Shown here: piece by piece, positions 34,357 to 46,004 of the stretch
How positions within the stretch are numbered: the first letter of the stretch is position 1
Layout of the letters: each line of letters starts with the position of its first letter
Assembly (NCBI GenBank): GCA_031769625.1
Contig: JAUIMM010000115.1
Location: forward strand, 14,864,501-14,928,500
Length of the DNA stretch: 64,000 nt
Source: Taudactylus pleione
Taxonomy: Eukaryota > Chordata > Amphibia > Anura > Myobatrachidae
Reading direction: 5' to 3'
The notes under the pieces: model-generated
Seen by the model: only the letters and a program-made list of their open reading frames with translations
Database searches by the model: none
What the model was told of the DNA's origin: nothing
Program-made: the position numbers and the translations under genes

Positions 34357-34527
34357 AAAAACTGATGGCCTTGGCTGGGGGCGGGGTATAGAGGAGGGAC
34401 CCCAGTGCATCCTGGGAGGCTAAAGTTTTAACTCTGTGGTGCCCGATGCTGCTGCCGCATCGCCTATACCCCAAGGTATCCTGTGGATACCCTATGGACC
34501 CTGCAGTAGAAATAAAGCAAGCAAGGT
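34357..34527. repeat. DIRS right terminal inverted repeat
   Basis: The reverse complement of the repeat at 29154-29321 and the 5' terminus of the - strand element. It diverges from its partner in the outermost 25 bases. Confidence 0.85.
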
Positions 34528-34882
34528 TCATATTTTTGCCTTCCATTGAAGGCAGTGGTGTACAATCTATCACTGGTCCTTAAAGTGGAAATAAACACAC
34601 ATTATGATGTTCTATATAAGAGGGTAAACTGTTGTGACTTGCCTTTCTGTATAATTTAGAGATGCACTGGATAATCAGGAAACACACAAATCAAAATTTG
34701 CCTAGCAGATACTGATAAAGTTTTTTCCTTAATTACTAGTATCTGTATTTCTATATCCCTGTTAAAAATGTACTCTACAGCAGACTTTTCATTTTATAAC
34801 TAGCATGTTTGCTATCATACTAAGAAAAACAGTCAAAGCTAAGTATTTCCCTTACTAGACAATTATCTTAGCTCTAAAGAAC
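34528..34882. other. No recognised features
   Basis: AT-rich spacer between the DIRS element and a MITE. Confidence 0.5.
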
Positions 34883-34885
34883 TAA

Positions 34886-35420
34886 GGCCCTGATTCAGAG
34901 CCGGACGCTCTGACCAGAGCGCTTGCTCTGAATCAGGGCCCACTTCCATAATTATGGAGCGTCCTCCTGGACGCTCGTATAGCTGTGGGTCACCACCCAC
35001 AGCATATACGAGCGTGCAGGATGATGGTCGCGATGGTCTTGACCATCGCGACCATCGCCACTGCGAGCCGAAGCCTGCGGTTGAGTTTCTCAACCGCAAG
35101 GCCCGGAGTGATTTTGGCTCTATCAGTGGGGCCGGCTTCTGTGATGTCAGTGGGGCCGGCTTCTGACGGTAGGCGTTCCCTTGGGAACGCCCCCGCCTGG
35201 GAGGCACGCCCCCGGCACGCCCACCAAAGGGGGCGTGCTGTCAATCAACATTGACAGCACGCCCCCTTTGATCAGACACAACGAGCGAAGGAAAGTCCTT
35301 CACTCGTCGAGTCTCGCGCATGCGCACGACGGCGCTCCCTCCGTCGTGCGCATGCGCAGTGCAGACCATCGACCCACTTGCGAGCGGACAGCCGCTCGCG
35401 AGTGGGTCTGAATCAGGCCC
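34886..35420. mobile_element. GGGCCTGATTCAG-family MITE, TSD TAA
   Basis: Ends GGCCCTGATTCAGAGCCGGA and CTGAATCAGGCCC bound 535 bp, with TAA at 34883-34885 and 35421-35423. A tandem GTGGGGCCGGCTTCTG duplication lies near 35127-35163. Related to the copies at 18711 and 20731, in the opposite orientation. Confidence 0.85.
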
Positions 35421-35423
35421 TAA

Positions 35424-36278
35424 GAGCATTACAGCTTTTAGTCTTACATTTAAGCTTGCAGTCAGGTGAGGCAGAGACTGTACGACTGATTTAAGAGAAA
35501 CAGTGTCTGAATAGAGGACTCATACTTTGAGTTTCAAAGTCTTTTTATATATTGGGAATAGTTCCACTTTAGGATGATCTCACATCATGCGGTAATTCTG
35601 TATTTAGACTGGCCAAATGACTGGTTTGGTGATTACTCTATGTTCCCTAGATTGCAGTCATCAACTTTCTCTATTGTCCATTAAATTAAATTTAGTCACA
35701 CAGCATTATTTAATTTCACCAGATAGAAACAAGTAAACAGAAGTTGAATGTCCAAACTTTTAAGAATTACCTATAGAGGTGTATGTGACACTTTTCACCT
35801 TCTATTATTTGAAACTGAAAATTCTTATTGTTAACAACCTAGACATCCAAAGGTAAATTCACCCATATTACACAAGACACCAAAGAAACATAGCAATGTA
35901 CATATTTAAGTAGTAATTAACAGTAGTCATTCACTTCGATTAATAATGTATTTTAAATATTTGTCATTTATCAAAATATTGACTCCAATATGGATGTATA
36001 TTTATATTAATTACATTAGTTTTATGAAGCCATCTATTTCAATGTTTGTAACTTTTAAGAACTAGAATCCTAGGTAAATGTGTTTGCTGAAAAGTATGAC
36101 ATACATTAAGCACTAATTTGTGGCATATGAGAAAGCGAATGTAATACACGTTATTTGTATACATGGGAAGTCTTAAAGTGCTGTGATTATTGACTGTAAT
36201 TTATTACACTGGAGCTTACGTCAATTTCAATTTATATACTTCTCTTTTTTTACTTCTCTTTTCTTTATCCAAACAGTC
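35424..36278. other. AT-rich sequence without recognised features
   Basis: About 850 bp with no open frame of note and no repeat identified. Confidence 0.5.
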
Positions 36279-36281
36279 ATT

Positions 36282-36866
36282 GGGCCTGATTCAGAGCCGG
36301 ACGCAATTAGCGCTCGCTCGTCCAGAAAATAGGGGTGGCTATTCAAATGAACCGTTCGCTCTTTGTGGTCTGTTCACGCCTCTAGGTCTGAACGAGCGAA
36401 CCAAACTTGCGGTTGTTTTTTGAGAAAATACGCCCCCTGGCCGCTCGCATCCTACGTCGTGTCCGCTATGTATTAGATTAATCGAGTACATCGACCAGGG
36501 TATGAACTGCTCGCTATTCTTGGGGTTGGTTTTTCCTACCACAATTTTGCGAGCAGTTCTGACTATAAAATAACCCAGTGACGTGGTCAATGACGCTGCT
36601 GTTTTAATTATGCACACCCATAAAACGCCCGTTTTGACCTTTAAGCACGCCTGCGTTCGGATCTCCACTCCCCGTTTTCAAGCACCTTCCCCCGTTACCA
36701 CCCACATACGCCTCTTTCTGTCACTCAAATTATCAGGCATTCGCTATTTTGCGAGCACATGAATTTCGACCGCACTGACTGGTTCGCGCATTCGTATAAC
36801 GATCCGTACGCATGCGCAGTTGGGCAAACATCGCTCGGAGCGAACGAGCGGCCGCGAATCAGGCCC
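36282..36866. mobile_element. GGGCCTGATTCAG-family MITE, TSD ATT
   Basis: Ends GGGCCTGATTCAGAGCCGGA and the less perfect GCGAATCAGGCCC bound 585 bp, with ATT at 36279-36281 and 36867-36869. It is the inverted relative of the copy at 6200-6798 (shared words such as AACGAGCGAACCAAACTTGC against GCAAGTTTTGCTCGCTCGTT). Confidence 0.85.
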
Positions 36867-37157
36867 ATTATTCCTATGCAATTCTGGATTATTAAAGGAA
36901 TTAATATATATTTTTTATTTATTTATTTTTCTAACACAAATCAATATTACTACTGTAGCTAATCTCTAGCCAAAATTAAAAACATATTCATGAAATATAA
37001 GATCTGTGAAGTGAATATATATATTCAAGGTACAGTATATAAATATACAACACAAATAAATTACTTTGCTAATTCAGATGTATACAAAATTCTTACCCTC
37101 TGAAGTGCTCAACAACCAAAACTGGCAACTATATGGTGTTTAACTCTCACACACTAA

Positions 37158-38566
37158 GGGCCAAATGTAATAGGGTGTCAGTTTTAGTAACAGTACAAAC
37201 TCGCACTTTCTCGCACTTTTAAAAAGTGCGAGTTTGTACTGAAACTCGCAAATTCAATAGCCTACGAACTTTTCAGCTCGAGGCTACTGCATTTGCGAGT
37301 GCAGGCGAGTTTAGGACTATGTAAACTGGCACCTTTTAATGCGAGTAGCATTAAAGGGTGCGAGTTTTAGAGAAGCCATCACAGATCACTGAGATCCGTA
37401 TTGGCTTCTGTGTGTGTTAAAAAAAAAAAACGTGCACCCCCTCCCCAAAAGCATAACCAGCCCCGGGCTTTATAAAGCCTATTCTGGTTCAAAAAATACA
37501 GGGGCCAAAATGGGTAGGGGGCCCCTGTATATTAAGAGCCAGCACAGGGCTTTGTTGAGCTGGTCCTGGTTCTGGAAAATCAGGGGACAAAACGAGTAGG
37601 GGTCCCCTGAAAATTCCAGAACCAGCACCGAACTCTTTCTAGCAGGGGGATAATGCCACAGCCAGGGAAAACCTTTCACCTGTTTCCCCGGCCAAAGCAT
37701 TATCCCTGACTGCTAATCAGTCCAGGCCGGGGATCCCTGGGGAGTTGAGGACCCCCCAATAAAGGGGTCCCCCTCTCCAGGGCACCCCAGGCCTAGACTG
37801 ATAGCCCGGGGCTATCCCCGGCATCCTAGGGCGGTGGGTGCCGGGTTGATAGTGTAAAGTGTCAAATTAAAGTTTCCATATTGTCTTTGGTTGTAGAACC
37901 ACAAGTACCAGCAAGCCTCCCCTGCATGCTGGTATTTGGAGAACCACAAATACCAGCATGCGGGGCATTACGGGCCCGCTGGCACTTGTAGTTCCACAAC
38001 TAAAGAAATACGTAAATAAACAAACATACACCGTGAAAGTATAATTTTAATAAAACATACATGCACACTCACACTCACTCACCTAGTATCCGAAGTAATC
38101 CATAGGGGTGTACCTGAAAAAAAAAATCCATACTCACCTCTCCTATGCGTCGATCACGTCCTCTTCTCCAAGTAGGCAATCCAGGGGTTAAAATAAAAAA
38201 ACGCAAAAAATCCCGATCCATACGGACTGAGCAAAGGTATGTGTGTACACATACCTTTGCTCCGCGTAAATGACCGGGACACACGTGTGCCCCGTCAGTG
38301 AAGGGGCCGCCAGCCAATCAGGGAGCATCTCCGTCGGAGCAGCTCCCTGATTAGCTGAATGCGGCCAGCCTGTGTGTCCCATAGACGTCTATGGTGAGAA
38401 ATCCCCATAGACGTCTATGGTGAGAAATCCCCATAGACGTGTATGGTGAGGACCGCTACATCGTAGCCGCAAGATTAATTGAGGTTAATCTTGTGGTTAC
38501 ATAAATGATACAATGTCGCACCAAACTCGCAATTTACCAAAACAGACTACCTATTACATTTGGCCC
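37158..38566. mobile_element. PIF/Harbinger-type non-autonomous element, TSD TAA
   Basis: Ends GGGCCAAATGTAATAGGGTG and CTATTACATTTGGCCC with TAA on both sides (37155-37157, 38567-38569). At 1.4 kb it has no transposase. The interior has paired CTGGTTC and CCCCTG blocks, an AAATACCAGCATG duplication (37930-37960) and a small tandem array. Confidence 0.8.
38378..38450. repeat. 26-bp tandem repeat, ~2.8 copies
   Basis: The unit contains the palindrome CCATAGACGTCTATGG followed by TGAGAAATCC. Lies inside the Harbinger-type element. Confidence 0.9.
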
Positions 38567-38569
38567 TAA

Positions 38570-38991
38570 GAGTCTGATTCAGAGATGGACGCAAAGGCGA
38601 TTACACAAGCAATCGAGAGATTGTCTGCCATCACGCATGCGTATATGCCGCATTGCGCGTGCACAGCAATTGGGGGTGGTCAGAGAAACGCAGGCGTGTC
38701 TGTCTGTTTAAACGCTGTTACATGGGTGTGCATAAATTATCCACTGCGAGTGCATACGCAGCTCTGTGTGTCTGAAAAGCTCCCAAGGCTGCGGCAAGGA
38801 CAAGATGGCCGCCGATGTGTGGTAATGTTACCGATATTTACGCTGGTATGCATGGCGCACTCAGGTAAGAAGACAGTAGAGAGCGTCTTTATGCTCGGGT
38901 GATCTTTGCTAACATTAGCATATTTTCGCAGCTGCCTTGCGTACAAAATCGCAGCTGCGACAGTGTTAGCATCCATTTCTGAATCAGGTCG
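38570..38991. mobile_element. Diverged GGGCCTGATTCAG-family MITE abutting its neighbour
   Basis: The left end GAGTCTGATTCAGAGATGGA and the right end TTTCTGAATCAGGTCG bound 422 bp. Its left flank is the TAA that is also the right duplication of the element ending at 38566. The right flank is TAC. Confidence 0.65.
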
Positions 38992-39103
38992 TACTGCGGG
39001 GTACAAGGATCACCTCTTTTAAGTTGGGCATTACTTATGTCAAACGTGAATATGATTTTTGAAGCGTAATGGGTCATTAGCTTTATATTAATACCAACAG
39101 TTC

Positions 39104-39264
39104 ATTAGGGACCTACGATCCTTGATTGCGGGTCTCTGGCCCATCGTTGGTGGTGTGCTGGATGAACGATAACGATCATCCAGCACACCGGGAAGGTGCA
39201 GGACGATCCATTAGCGATATCGTTATCGCTGACTGATCATACCGTGTGTACGCACCATTACATT
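39104..39264. mobile_element. Right half of a GGTGCGTACACAC-family MITE
   Basis: It matches the right part of the complete copy at 46687-46971 (GCCCATCGTTGGTGG, a GCTGGATGA..TCATCCAGC hairpin, end GTGTGTACGCACCA). TTA follows at 39265-39267. The left terminus is missing. Confidence 0.65.
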
Positions 39265-39269
39265 GTAAC

Positions 39270-41168
39270 TGTCCTTTCATATTGTTTGTACTGTTATGTA
39301 TCTCTCTTGTTTGACAAGTATCCGTATGTTTTCAATCATTGCCCTATTACTGTTGTTTGGAGGTATTTGTTATGGTTAAGGTTAAGATTTGCTTCTTGTA
39401 TTATTTGATCATTTTTGTATTATGTCTGTTTATTTATCTACCATTTTTGTTTATGTAGAATTCCAATATTCTGTGGGGAGGCCTGCTATATATTGCTTAT
39501 GGTCATTTTTTCAGGTGCCCCCGTCATTTATGCAATATATCTATCCTCTGGTGATGGTGAGGGAGGGGGGTAGATGTGGTGTAGTTCGTTTTTTTATAGT
39601 TTTATTTACTTTGTCCCTTTATGTGGTAATTTTATAATGGTTCTGTGATGGTGGAATACTTATGTCACCTGTTAATAATTATTTTGGCATGTGTCACTTA
39701 TGCCCCACGTTTATGTCAGCTTCATGTCACGTGGACCCAAATGGCGCCTTTCAGTAACCATGTTATGGGGCTTCTGTTGTATATCCTTGCTATGAATACC
39801 ATGCTATTCAATGTATTTCCATATCCTCTGATCTGTTTGTTAATTTGGTCTTCACATTATTATTATTATTATTATGCTTTATTTATATGGCGCCACAAGT
39901 GTTCTGCAGTGCCGTACATAGTACATAAAACTAATAAGTGAACAAGAAACAAGTAACTTACAGTACAGGACAAGGACACAATTTATATACATTGCTGCAA
40001 TAGCGATTAAAGCACTCACAATAAGCAGCCGGGAGTTGGCAGTCATGTGTTAGGTGCGCTTTTGGGGAGTAAGGAGTAGAAGAAAATGTAAAAAGAAGCA
40101 TATGAGGGAAGAGGTCCCTGCTCGTGAGAGCTTACATTCTAAAGGGGAGGGGCAGACAGACAGGCGTGACACAAAAGGGGAAGATAGGGAGGAAAGAGCA
40201 TGAAGTGGGTTAGGATGAGAGCTGGAAGGCCTTGATGAAGTAGTGGGTCTTGATAGCCCGTTTGAAGATTTGTAGAGAGGTGGAAAGTCTCATAGGGAGA
40301 GCGTTCCAAAGGTAGGGAACAGCACGGGCAACATCTTGGATGCGGGAGTGGGAGGAAGTAATCAGTTGGCAAGAGAGACGGCATGCATTTGTTGAGCGAA
40401 GTGGGTGGGCGGGAGTGTGAAGGGAGAAAAGGTCAGAGATGTATGTGGGTGAGGACTTTGTAGGCGAGGGTAAGAACCTTGAAATGGCATCTGAAGCGGA
40501 AGGGGAGCCAGTGTAGGGCTTGAAGGAGAGGGGAAGCAGATGTAGAACGTGTGGAGAGGAAGATGAGCCGAGAGCAGCATTGAGGACCGATTGTAGTGGA
40601 GAGAGGTGAGAGACTGGGCCAGCTAGGAGAAGGTTACAGTAGTCCAATCTGGAGATGACCAGCGACTGGATGAGGGTTTTAGTGACATCCTGGGTGAGGA
40701 AGGGTCTAATCCTGGAGATATTTTTTAGGTGGAAACGGCAGGACTGCGAGAGGTGTTGAATGTGTGGTTTAAAGGAGAGGGAGGAGTCTAGGATAACTCC
40801 AAGACAGCGCACTTTGGGGCTAGAGGAGATAGTTGTGCCATCAATGGATAATGAAATTGTGGGAAGTGAGGTAGTGGAAGAGACTGGGAAGATGATCAAT
40901 TCAGTCTTAGACATGTTAAGTTTAAGAAAGCGCTGGGACATCTATGAAGAGACAGAGAGAGACAGTTGGAGATACGGGTAAGAAGCGAGGGGGAGAGCTC
41001 AGGGGTGGAAAAGTAAATTTGAGTATCATCAGCATAAAGATACATTGCTGTATGCCACTTTTCATGTCTGACATAATTATTTTATGCTTTATTCTGTTAT
41101 CTCTGGCTGGGTGTAAGTTTTTTAAATTTTCAATAAAAATTACGCAATTTAAAAAGAAAAAAAAAAAC
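39270..41168 (+). mobile_element. L1-type LINE 3' UTR with poly-A, split by an L2
   Basis: T-rich sequence at 39270-39860 and 41049-41168 ends in TTCAATAAAAATTACGC, then a poly-A tract at about 41150-41167, like an L1/Tx1 3' end. No RT block is present. The L2 fragment at 39863-41048 sits between the two parts. Assignment rests on the tail only. Confidence 0.5.
39863..41048 (-). mobile_element. 5'-truncated L2 LINE, RT C-terminal part
   Basis: An (ATT)n start at 39863 on the + strand is the 3' tail. On the - strand an uninterrupted 243-codon frame (40941-40210) encodes the L2 region after the RT catalytic box (LKLNMSKTELIIFP, VRCLGVILDSSLSF, ISRLDYCNLLLAG, LWNALP). Just upstream, sequence encoding YADDTQIYFSTPELSP (about 41035-40988) is the catalytic box itself. 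It has few lesions, so it is young relative to the L2 at 25480. Confidence 0.85.
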
Positions 41169-41636
41169 ACACCAAGAATCGAAACATGTCAACAGAGGGT
41201 GTGTGTGTTGCATTTCTATTCATAAGGATTTGCATAACACAATTCTTGCATAGTTACAGCGAGTGAAGTTTCATCACAGCTAAATTGCAAGAGTATTCAT
41301 GTGAATATCAGCCACTAAAGAACTTCGAATCCTTTGAAAAGGGATGTATTTTGCAGTATTACTAATTTCAATCATGTTTATATTTTATATATTGGATAAG
41401 CGCCTTTTATTGTGTCATGCCCATTTTTCCCCCTAATTTTGCAGTACTGTACTGTATGTACGCTCAGAAGACTGATATCTGTGCAGCTTGCACAGGGACA
41501 CAATATTTTCATCCATTCATTAGGACAGATGTAGTGTGTACCCAACTTTACATTTAATCCTGAAACTGCCAAGGTATAACCCATTGAACCCAAGTGTTTC
41601 AAAGATTGGGATATCTGTTACTTTCAAGTAAAGACT
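41169..41636. other. No recognised features
   Basis: AT-rich spacer between the LINE tail and a MITE. Confidence 0.5.
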
Positions 41637-41639
41637 TTA

Positions 41640-41813
41640 GGGGTATATTTACTAAAGTGCAGGTTTTTAGTAGTGGAAATGTTGCCCACAGCAATCAGTC
41701 AGATTCTACTTATCATTTATCTAGTACCTTCTATAAGATAATACTTAGAATCTGATTGGTTGCTAAGGGCAACATTTCCACTTCTACAAACATGCACTTT
41801 AGTACATATACAG
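41640..41813. mobile_element. GGGGTATATTTACTAAA MITE, right end eroded
   Basis: It begins GGGGTATATTTACTAAAGTG after TTA (41637-41639) and folds back on itself through TGCCCACAGCAATCAGTCAG and its partner. The right terminus has changed to AGTACATATACAGTG, so no TSD is seen there. Confidence 0.8.
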
Positions 41814-41814
41814 T

Positions 41815-42505
41815 GTGCTAGCGCTGGACAAATTCCTTAATGCAAGACAAAAGTGAAACTAGAAATATATCTGTGTTGCACTCAGAGGACTCCTTACCTG
41901 ATATTATGCTACTCACTCTGGGATGCCAAGTCCAGTGATAATGTCTGGCGATAGTCAGCATACACCTCTTGACTCCTGAACATTGTCTGCAAAAGAGTTA
42001 AGAGAGCAAAACTGTTTGCAAACATTATTGTAAATGCAAGTAATATAAAAGAAAAAGTTTTGGAGAGATGATAGATAGGTAGATTTTACCCCACAATAAA
42101 ATCTGCCACCCCCAGTGAAACAAGAGTCTTCTGGCAGTGGCTACCTATTATCCTATTAGAAACGCTATCTGCTAATCGCAGCCAGACAGGCAGCCCCAGG
42201 GGGAGGTGCTTTCGCCCCCTGGGACTGCCAGTCTGGGTCGCGATTAGCAGAGAGAACGCTTCCAATGAAAAGCAACTCCTCTGCCTTTCCGTGAGCCCTG
42301 ACCGGATTTTAGGGGCTGCCGCCGATTCCACTACTGGAAAGATAGATGATTATTTCAAAATACAGTGCAAAATGTTCAGTTATTGCTCTACAAAGACCTA
42401 CTATTAAGTAAGTTGTTTCTTATCCTGCAAGTGTCACTGTTGTGGTTTTGTCCTAATAAGTTTAAGGTTGAGACCATAGATGACCAAATATGTTTGCTTA
42501 TTATC
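41815..42505. other. No recognised gene; contains a strong hairpin
   Basis: Otherwise plain sequence, with a moderately GC-rich stretch at 42090-42310 holding the stem-loop at 42168-42251. Confidence 0.45.
42168..42251. repeat. 84-bp imperfect stem-loop
   Basis: TCTGCTAATCGCAGCCAGAC and GTCTGGGTCGCGATTAGCAGA pair outside. Inside, AGGCAGCCCCAGGGGG pairs with CCCCCTGGGACTGCC around a short loop. Confidence 0.8.
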
Positions 42506-42508
42506 TAA

Positions 42509-43294
42509 TGGTGCATACACACTGTCAGATTTGGCAGATGAACGATTTAAAATGAATGGAATCGTCCAAATCTGACTGCAAACAACATTATCTGACTAGG
42601 GGGAACGCGCATCGTTCATCTGACAAACATGTCAGATATATAGGAAAGATTCCTGGACTGCACACCCTGAATATATATAATGGGAGGTACTACCTGATGA
42701 AACTAATTGCAGGCACAGAAACGGACAAATCTCAGGTGCACAACTCCAAATTACTGATAATATATAAATGCAATAAAATTGTGCAATCAATAGAGGTTTT
42801 TAGCATAATCATGGCCAAGGTTATGGACCTACCCACCATATCCAGGTAACCTTTTTAGGGCAGGTCCCTAACATACTAGAGTTCAAATCCAGAGTGCAGG
42901 CCCCCTAAATCAGCGCACCTTCCACCCCAGGGCATTGCAATAGTGAGTAAAAAGAGATGTAAAAAAAGTAAGAGCAGCTATGGCTGCATAGAGGTGAGAA
43001 TACAAATATAATGAAACAAACAAAGTATTCAAATTGTGCAGAAAAGAATGTGTTATAATGCATAGCCCTGGAGCAGACCAACCAAAGCAATCCAGGGGAC
43101 CCACACCCCAAAAATCAACCTCTATTGATTGCAAACTTTTATTGCATTTATATATTATCAGTAATTTGGAGTTGTGCACCTGAAACATGTCAGATACTGT
43201 ATGTCAGATTTTCCTTCAGATATGAACGATTGAACGATTTTTAAAATCTTTATTGTACAGATCTGAAGGAAAATCTGACCATGTGTATGCACCA
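42509..43294. mobile_element. GGTGCATACACAC-family MITE split by an insertion
   Basis: The left end TGGTGCATACACACTGTCAG and right end CATGTGTATGCACCA, with GAACGATT-rich inner arms, match the copy at 17053-17408. About 550 bp (roughly 42640-43185) of unrelated sequence interrupts it between two copies of ACATGTCAGATA. Flanks TAA and TTT do not match. Confidence 0.7.
42733..43182. repeat. Nested inverted repeat, ~67-bp arms
   Basis: Arm 42733-42799 (CAGGTGCACAACTCCAAATT...) is the near-perfect reverse complement of 43117-43182, with 317 bp between. It forms most of the insertion inside the MITE at 42509-43294. The direct repeat ACATGTCAGATA (about 42627-42638 and 43186-43197) could be its target duplication. 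Confidence 0.75.
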
Positions 43295-43297
43295 TTT

Positions 43298-44263
43298 CAC
43301 TCAGTTTTGTCACCGATTCCACGGAACCACAGAATTTTAATATAAAAAAGAGCTGCTTTAACATCCATATCCAGCAATCAGCACAAAATTACTATGGTCT
43401 GGCAATGAACAGAGCTGTTTTACAGTCTTGTGAAAGTAGATTATTGCATGTACATGATCTGATGAGATTTAAATCCTACAGAAAATTCCCAACTAAGCAA
43501 ATTAAGAATTTTGTCTTCGATGTTTATATTTTATGCTTATTAGTTGCACGTGATCAATTATGCTGTAATAATTAAATAGAGCTGTTAAAATTGTTCAGAT
43601 TGAACAACAACTTCCTAGTTATGATTGGAAACACTGTAATATACAATAACTATAAAGAAAACAGAACATCTCACAAAATTAAATATATTTTAAAGGCAAG
43701 ATATTAAAAAAAGTCAAATTTGCCAACAGTCGGTGAAACTTTTAGCTTATATGGTAAATGACTGACCAACTAGAACGTAAAACACCTAGTGATATTGGGT
43801 TATCCTTTATATCAATATGTGCATTCATAAACTATTATACAAGACCACCTTATTTATCGCTGTATAGATACCTATTGTCAAATGGGTGACAATTTGCCTT
43901 AACAGAACAGTAATATGTGCAAAATGTATTCCGAAAAAAGGCATTATGAGAAAAATGGTGCTCCCTCGTCTGACGTTAAAGGTGGAGGTGTAATAAGGTT
44001 AAGAAATAATGTAATGAATGCATTTTAAAACTGCATTCTACAATAAAAATATATATTAAAAAATTGCATTATCACCAAAATGTAAATGTTAATAACCCCT
44101 TGAAAGAAAGAAGAAAACTATTGCAAAAGGAAAGCTGTAAAAACTGCAAAAGTTATAAAAAAACAAATATATATTCCATATTCTAGCTGAGGAACCTGTG
44201 CCTGATAAATGTTTTTTACTGCTGCTGTGTCCTTTAATATCAAATGGGTTGCAACACTGAGTC
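43298..44263. other. AT-rich sequence without recognised features
   Basis: About 970 bp, no gene or repeat identified. Confidence 0.5.
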
Positions 44264-44266
44264 TTA

Positions 44267-44451
44267 GGGGTATATTTACTAAAGTGTGGGATTTAGAAGT
44301 GGAGGTGTTGGTCATAACAACCAATCAGATTCTACTTATCATTTATCTAGCACCTTCTAGAAGATAATAGCTAGAATCTGACTGGTTGCTATGGGCAACA
44401 TCTCCACTTCTAAAAACTTGCACTTTACCCCTTATTTAGTAAATATACCCC
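44267..44451. mobile_element. GGGGTATATTTACTAAA MITE, TSD TTA
   Basis: The ends GGGGTATATTTACTAAAGTG and TTTAGTAAATATACCCC are flanked by TTA (44264-44266, 44452-44454). Near-palindromic throughout, 185 bp. Confidence 0.9.
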
Positions 44452-44454
44452 TTA

Positions 44455-45227
44455 ATGTACTTGTTATCCATTTGTCACACTCTTCATCAAACTACCACTA
44501 TGGTAGTGTCTAGTGCCCTTCACGGAGAGGACCCTGGCGTCATCAGTTACTGTCCAACATCATCGGTGGTTGTGATGGTGGACGGCCCCGATCGGCCGGC
44601 CAGCTGAGTAAGCCTCAGCTTACTCAAGCTAGCCGGCTTGTGAGTCCAGCAGACTGCGTACGTCCACGCAGTCCCTAGGCTTGCCACTCCGGGAAAACGG
44701 GACGGACACGCCCCGTTTCCGGGACAGCCGTCCGACCCCGCACCACCCCTTAAATGCCTCTGCCTGTCAATCAGGCAGAGGCATTCAAGGGCTTGCGTGC
44801 GTCGTAGCAGGACCCATTTTACACACTTGCAGAATGGGTCCTGTGCGCGTTCCCGATAATCGGGAATCTGCGTTCAGCAGTGCACTTGCGTGGCAAAGTG
44901 GAACTTGATGTTTTTATTTCTGATAATGACACAGAGCTTAGCCCCGCCCGTTGGCTATCCGCTAAGCCCTGCACCGTTTTTTATTAGCCCGCGGCTTGCC
45001 AGGCACCCGGCAGCGGTGGCCATCGAGTGGTGCAAACCAGCGATGGTTCACCATAGATTGATATGGTACCATCGATGGAAAACCGATGATGGCCATCCCT
45101 AGAATACAGAGAAAGACACTACAAGACAAGTCTGAACTTGCCAGTTGCTTGATTAGTAAGAGAAGGGTTCAACTGCCGTACATAATATTTTTTTTTACCT
45201 GTTCCCAAAGGCTTCCCAAAATGAAAC
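44455..45227. other. GC-rich unclassified repeat-like stretch
   Basis: CpG-rich sequence with local palindromes (GCCGGCCAGCTGAGTAAGCC against CTCAAGCTAGCCGGC near 44597; GCCTCTGCCTGTC against the complementary GGCAGAGGC near 44755). The part at about 44560-45105 may be a transposon with weakly matching CATCATCGGT ends. No gene identified. Confidence 0.35.
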
Positions 45228-45230
45228 TTT

Positions 45231-45708
45231 GGGCCTGATTCAGACTCGCGAGCGAGCGCTATGCGCTCGCAAGCGGGTCGATGGTGGCCCAGTGCGCATG
45301 CGCATAACGGAGCCGGCTCCGTCGTACGCATGCGCGAGACCCGGATAGCGACGGGCAAACCGTTGCTCCGGGTCTCGTACCAAAGGGGGCGTGCCGTCGA
45401 TGTTGAGTGACAGCACGCCCCTTTTGGTGGGCGGGCCGGGAGAGTGGCTGCCCAAACGGAGGCGTTGCCATGTGAACGCCTCCGTTTAGGGGCGGCCCCA
45501 CTGACATCACTCTGTTTGAGCCAAAATCTCTCTTGGGCTTGCGGCAACGAGGCTTGACCATCGCGACCATCTTCCTGGCCACTCGCTATAGCTGTGGGTG
45601 GTCACCCACAGCTATGCGAGCGGCCAGGAGGCCGCTCTAAAAAACAAGAAGGCCGGCCCTGATTCAGAGTGAGCGCTCTGTCAGAGCGTCCGACTCTGAA
45701 TCAGGGCC
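45231..45708. mobile_element. GGGCCTGATTCAG-family MITE
   Basis: Ends GGGCCTGATTCAGACTCGCG and CTGAATCAGGGCC bound 478 bp closely related to the copies at 18711 and 20731 but internally deleted. Flanks TTT and TTA differ by one base. Confidence 0.8.
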
Positions 45709-45711
45709 TTA

Positions 45712-46001
45712 TACCAAAGAGAGATTGTATTTAACTGTATAACATACTTTATGTACACAAAAATGAAACATACACTTTTTTAGATATTAAGGATCAAAGG
45801 TCACATCATGTGACCATAAAATGTAAAAGTCAATATTTAAATATATAACTATTTTTTTTTTTAAACTATGGTCCCTTAGCTTCAACACAAGACCAACATG
45901 AAAGTTCTACTATAGTTAGAAGCAGTTATGATTTGTTTTAATTGACCTAGCAAGCATAAATCTTTCATTTTTTGTCATGTTTGCAACACTGTTGCATGAA
46001 C
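45712..46001. other. AT-rich spacer
   Basis: Nothing identified. Confidence 0.5.
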
Positions 46002-46004
46002 ATA

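Larger units (their letters stand above)
29154..34527 (-). mobile_element. DIRS-type retrotransposon, near complete, inactive
   Basis: Terminal inverted repeats of about 165-170 bp (29154-29321 and 34357-34527) face each other. An internal complementary region (29474-29512) is the exact reverse complement of 29164-29202, the arrangement DIRS elements use to circularise. On the - strand, from 34350 leftward, come a leader, gag, reverse transcriptase, RNase H and tyrosine recombinase. No flanking target duplication is evident, as expected for recombinase-mediated integration. Frame shifts and lost catalytic residues make it non-autonomous. Confidence 0.85.
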
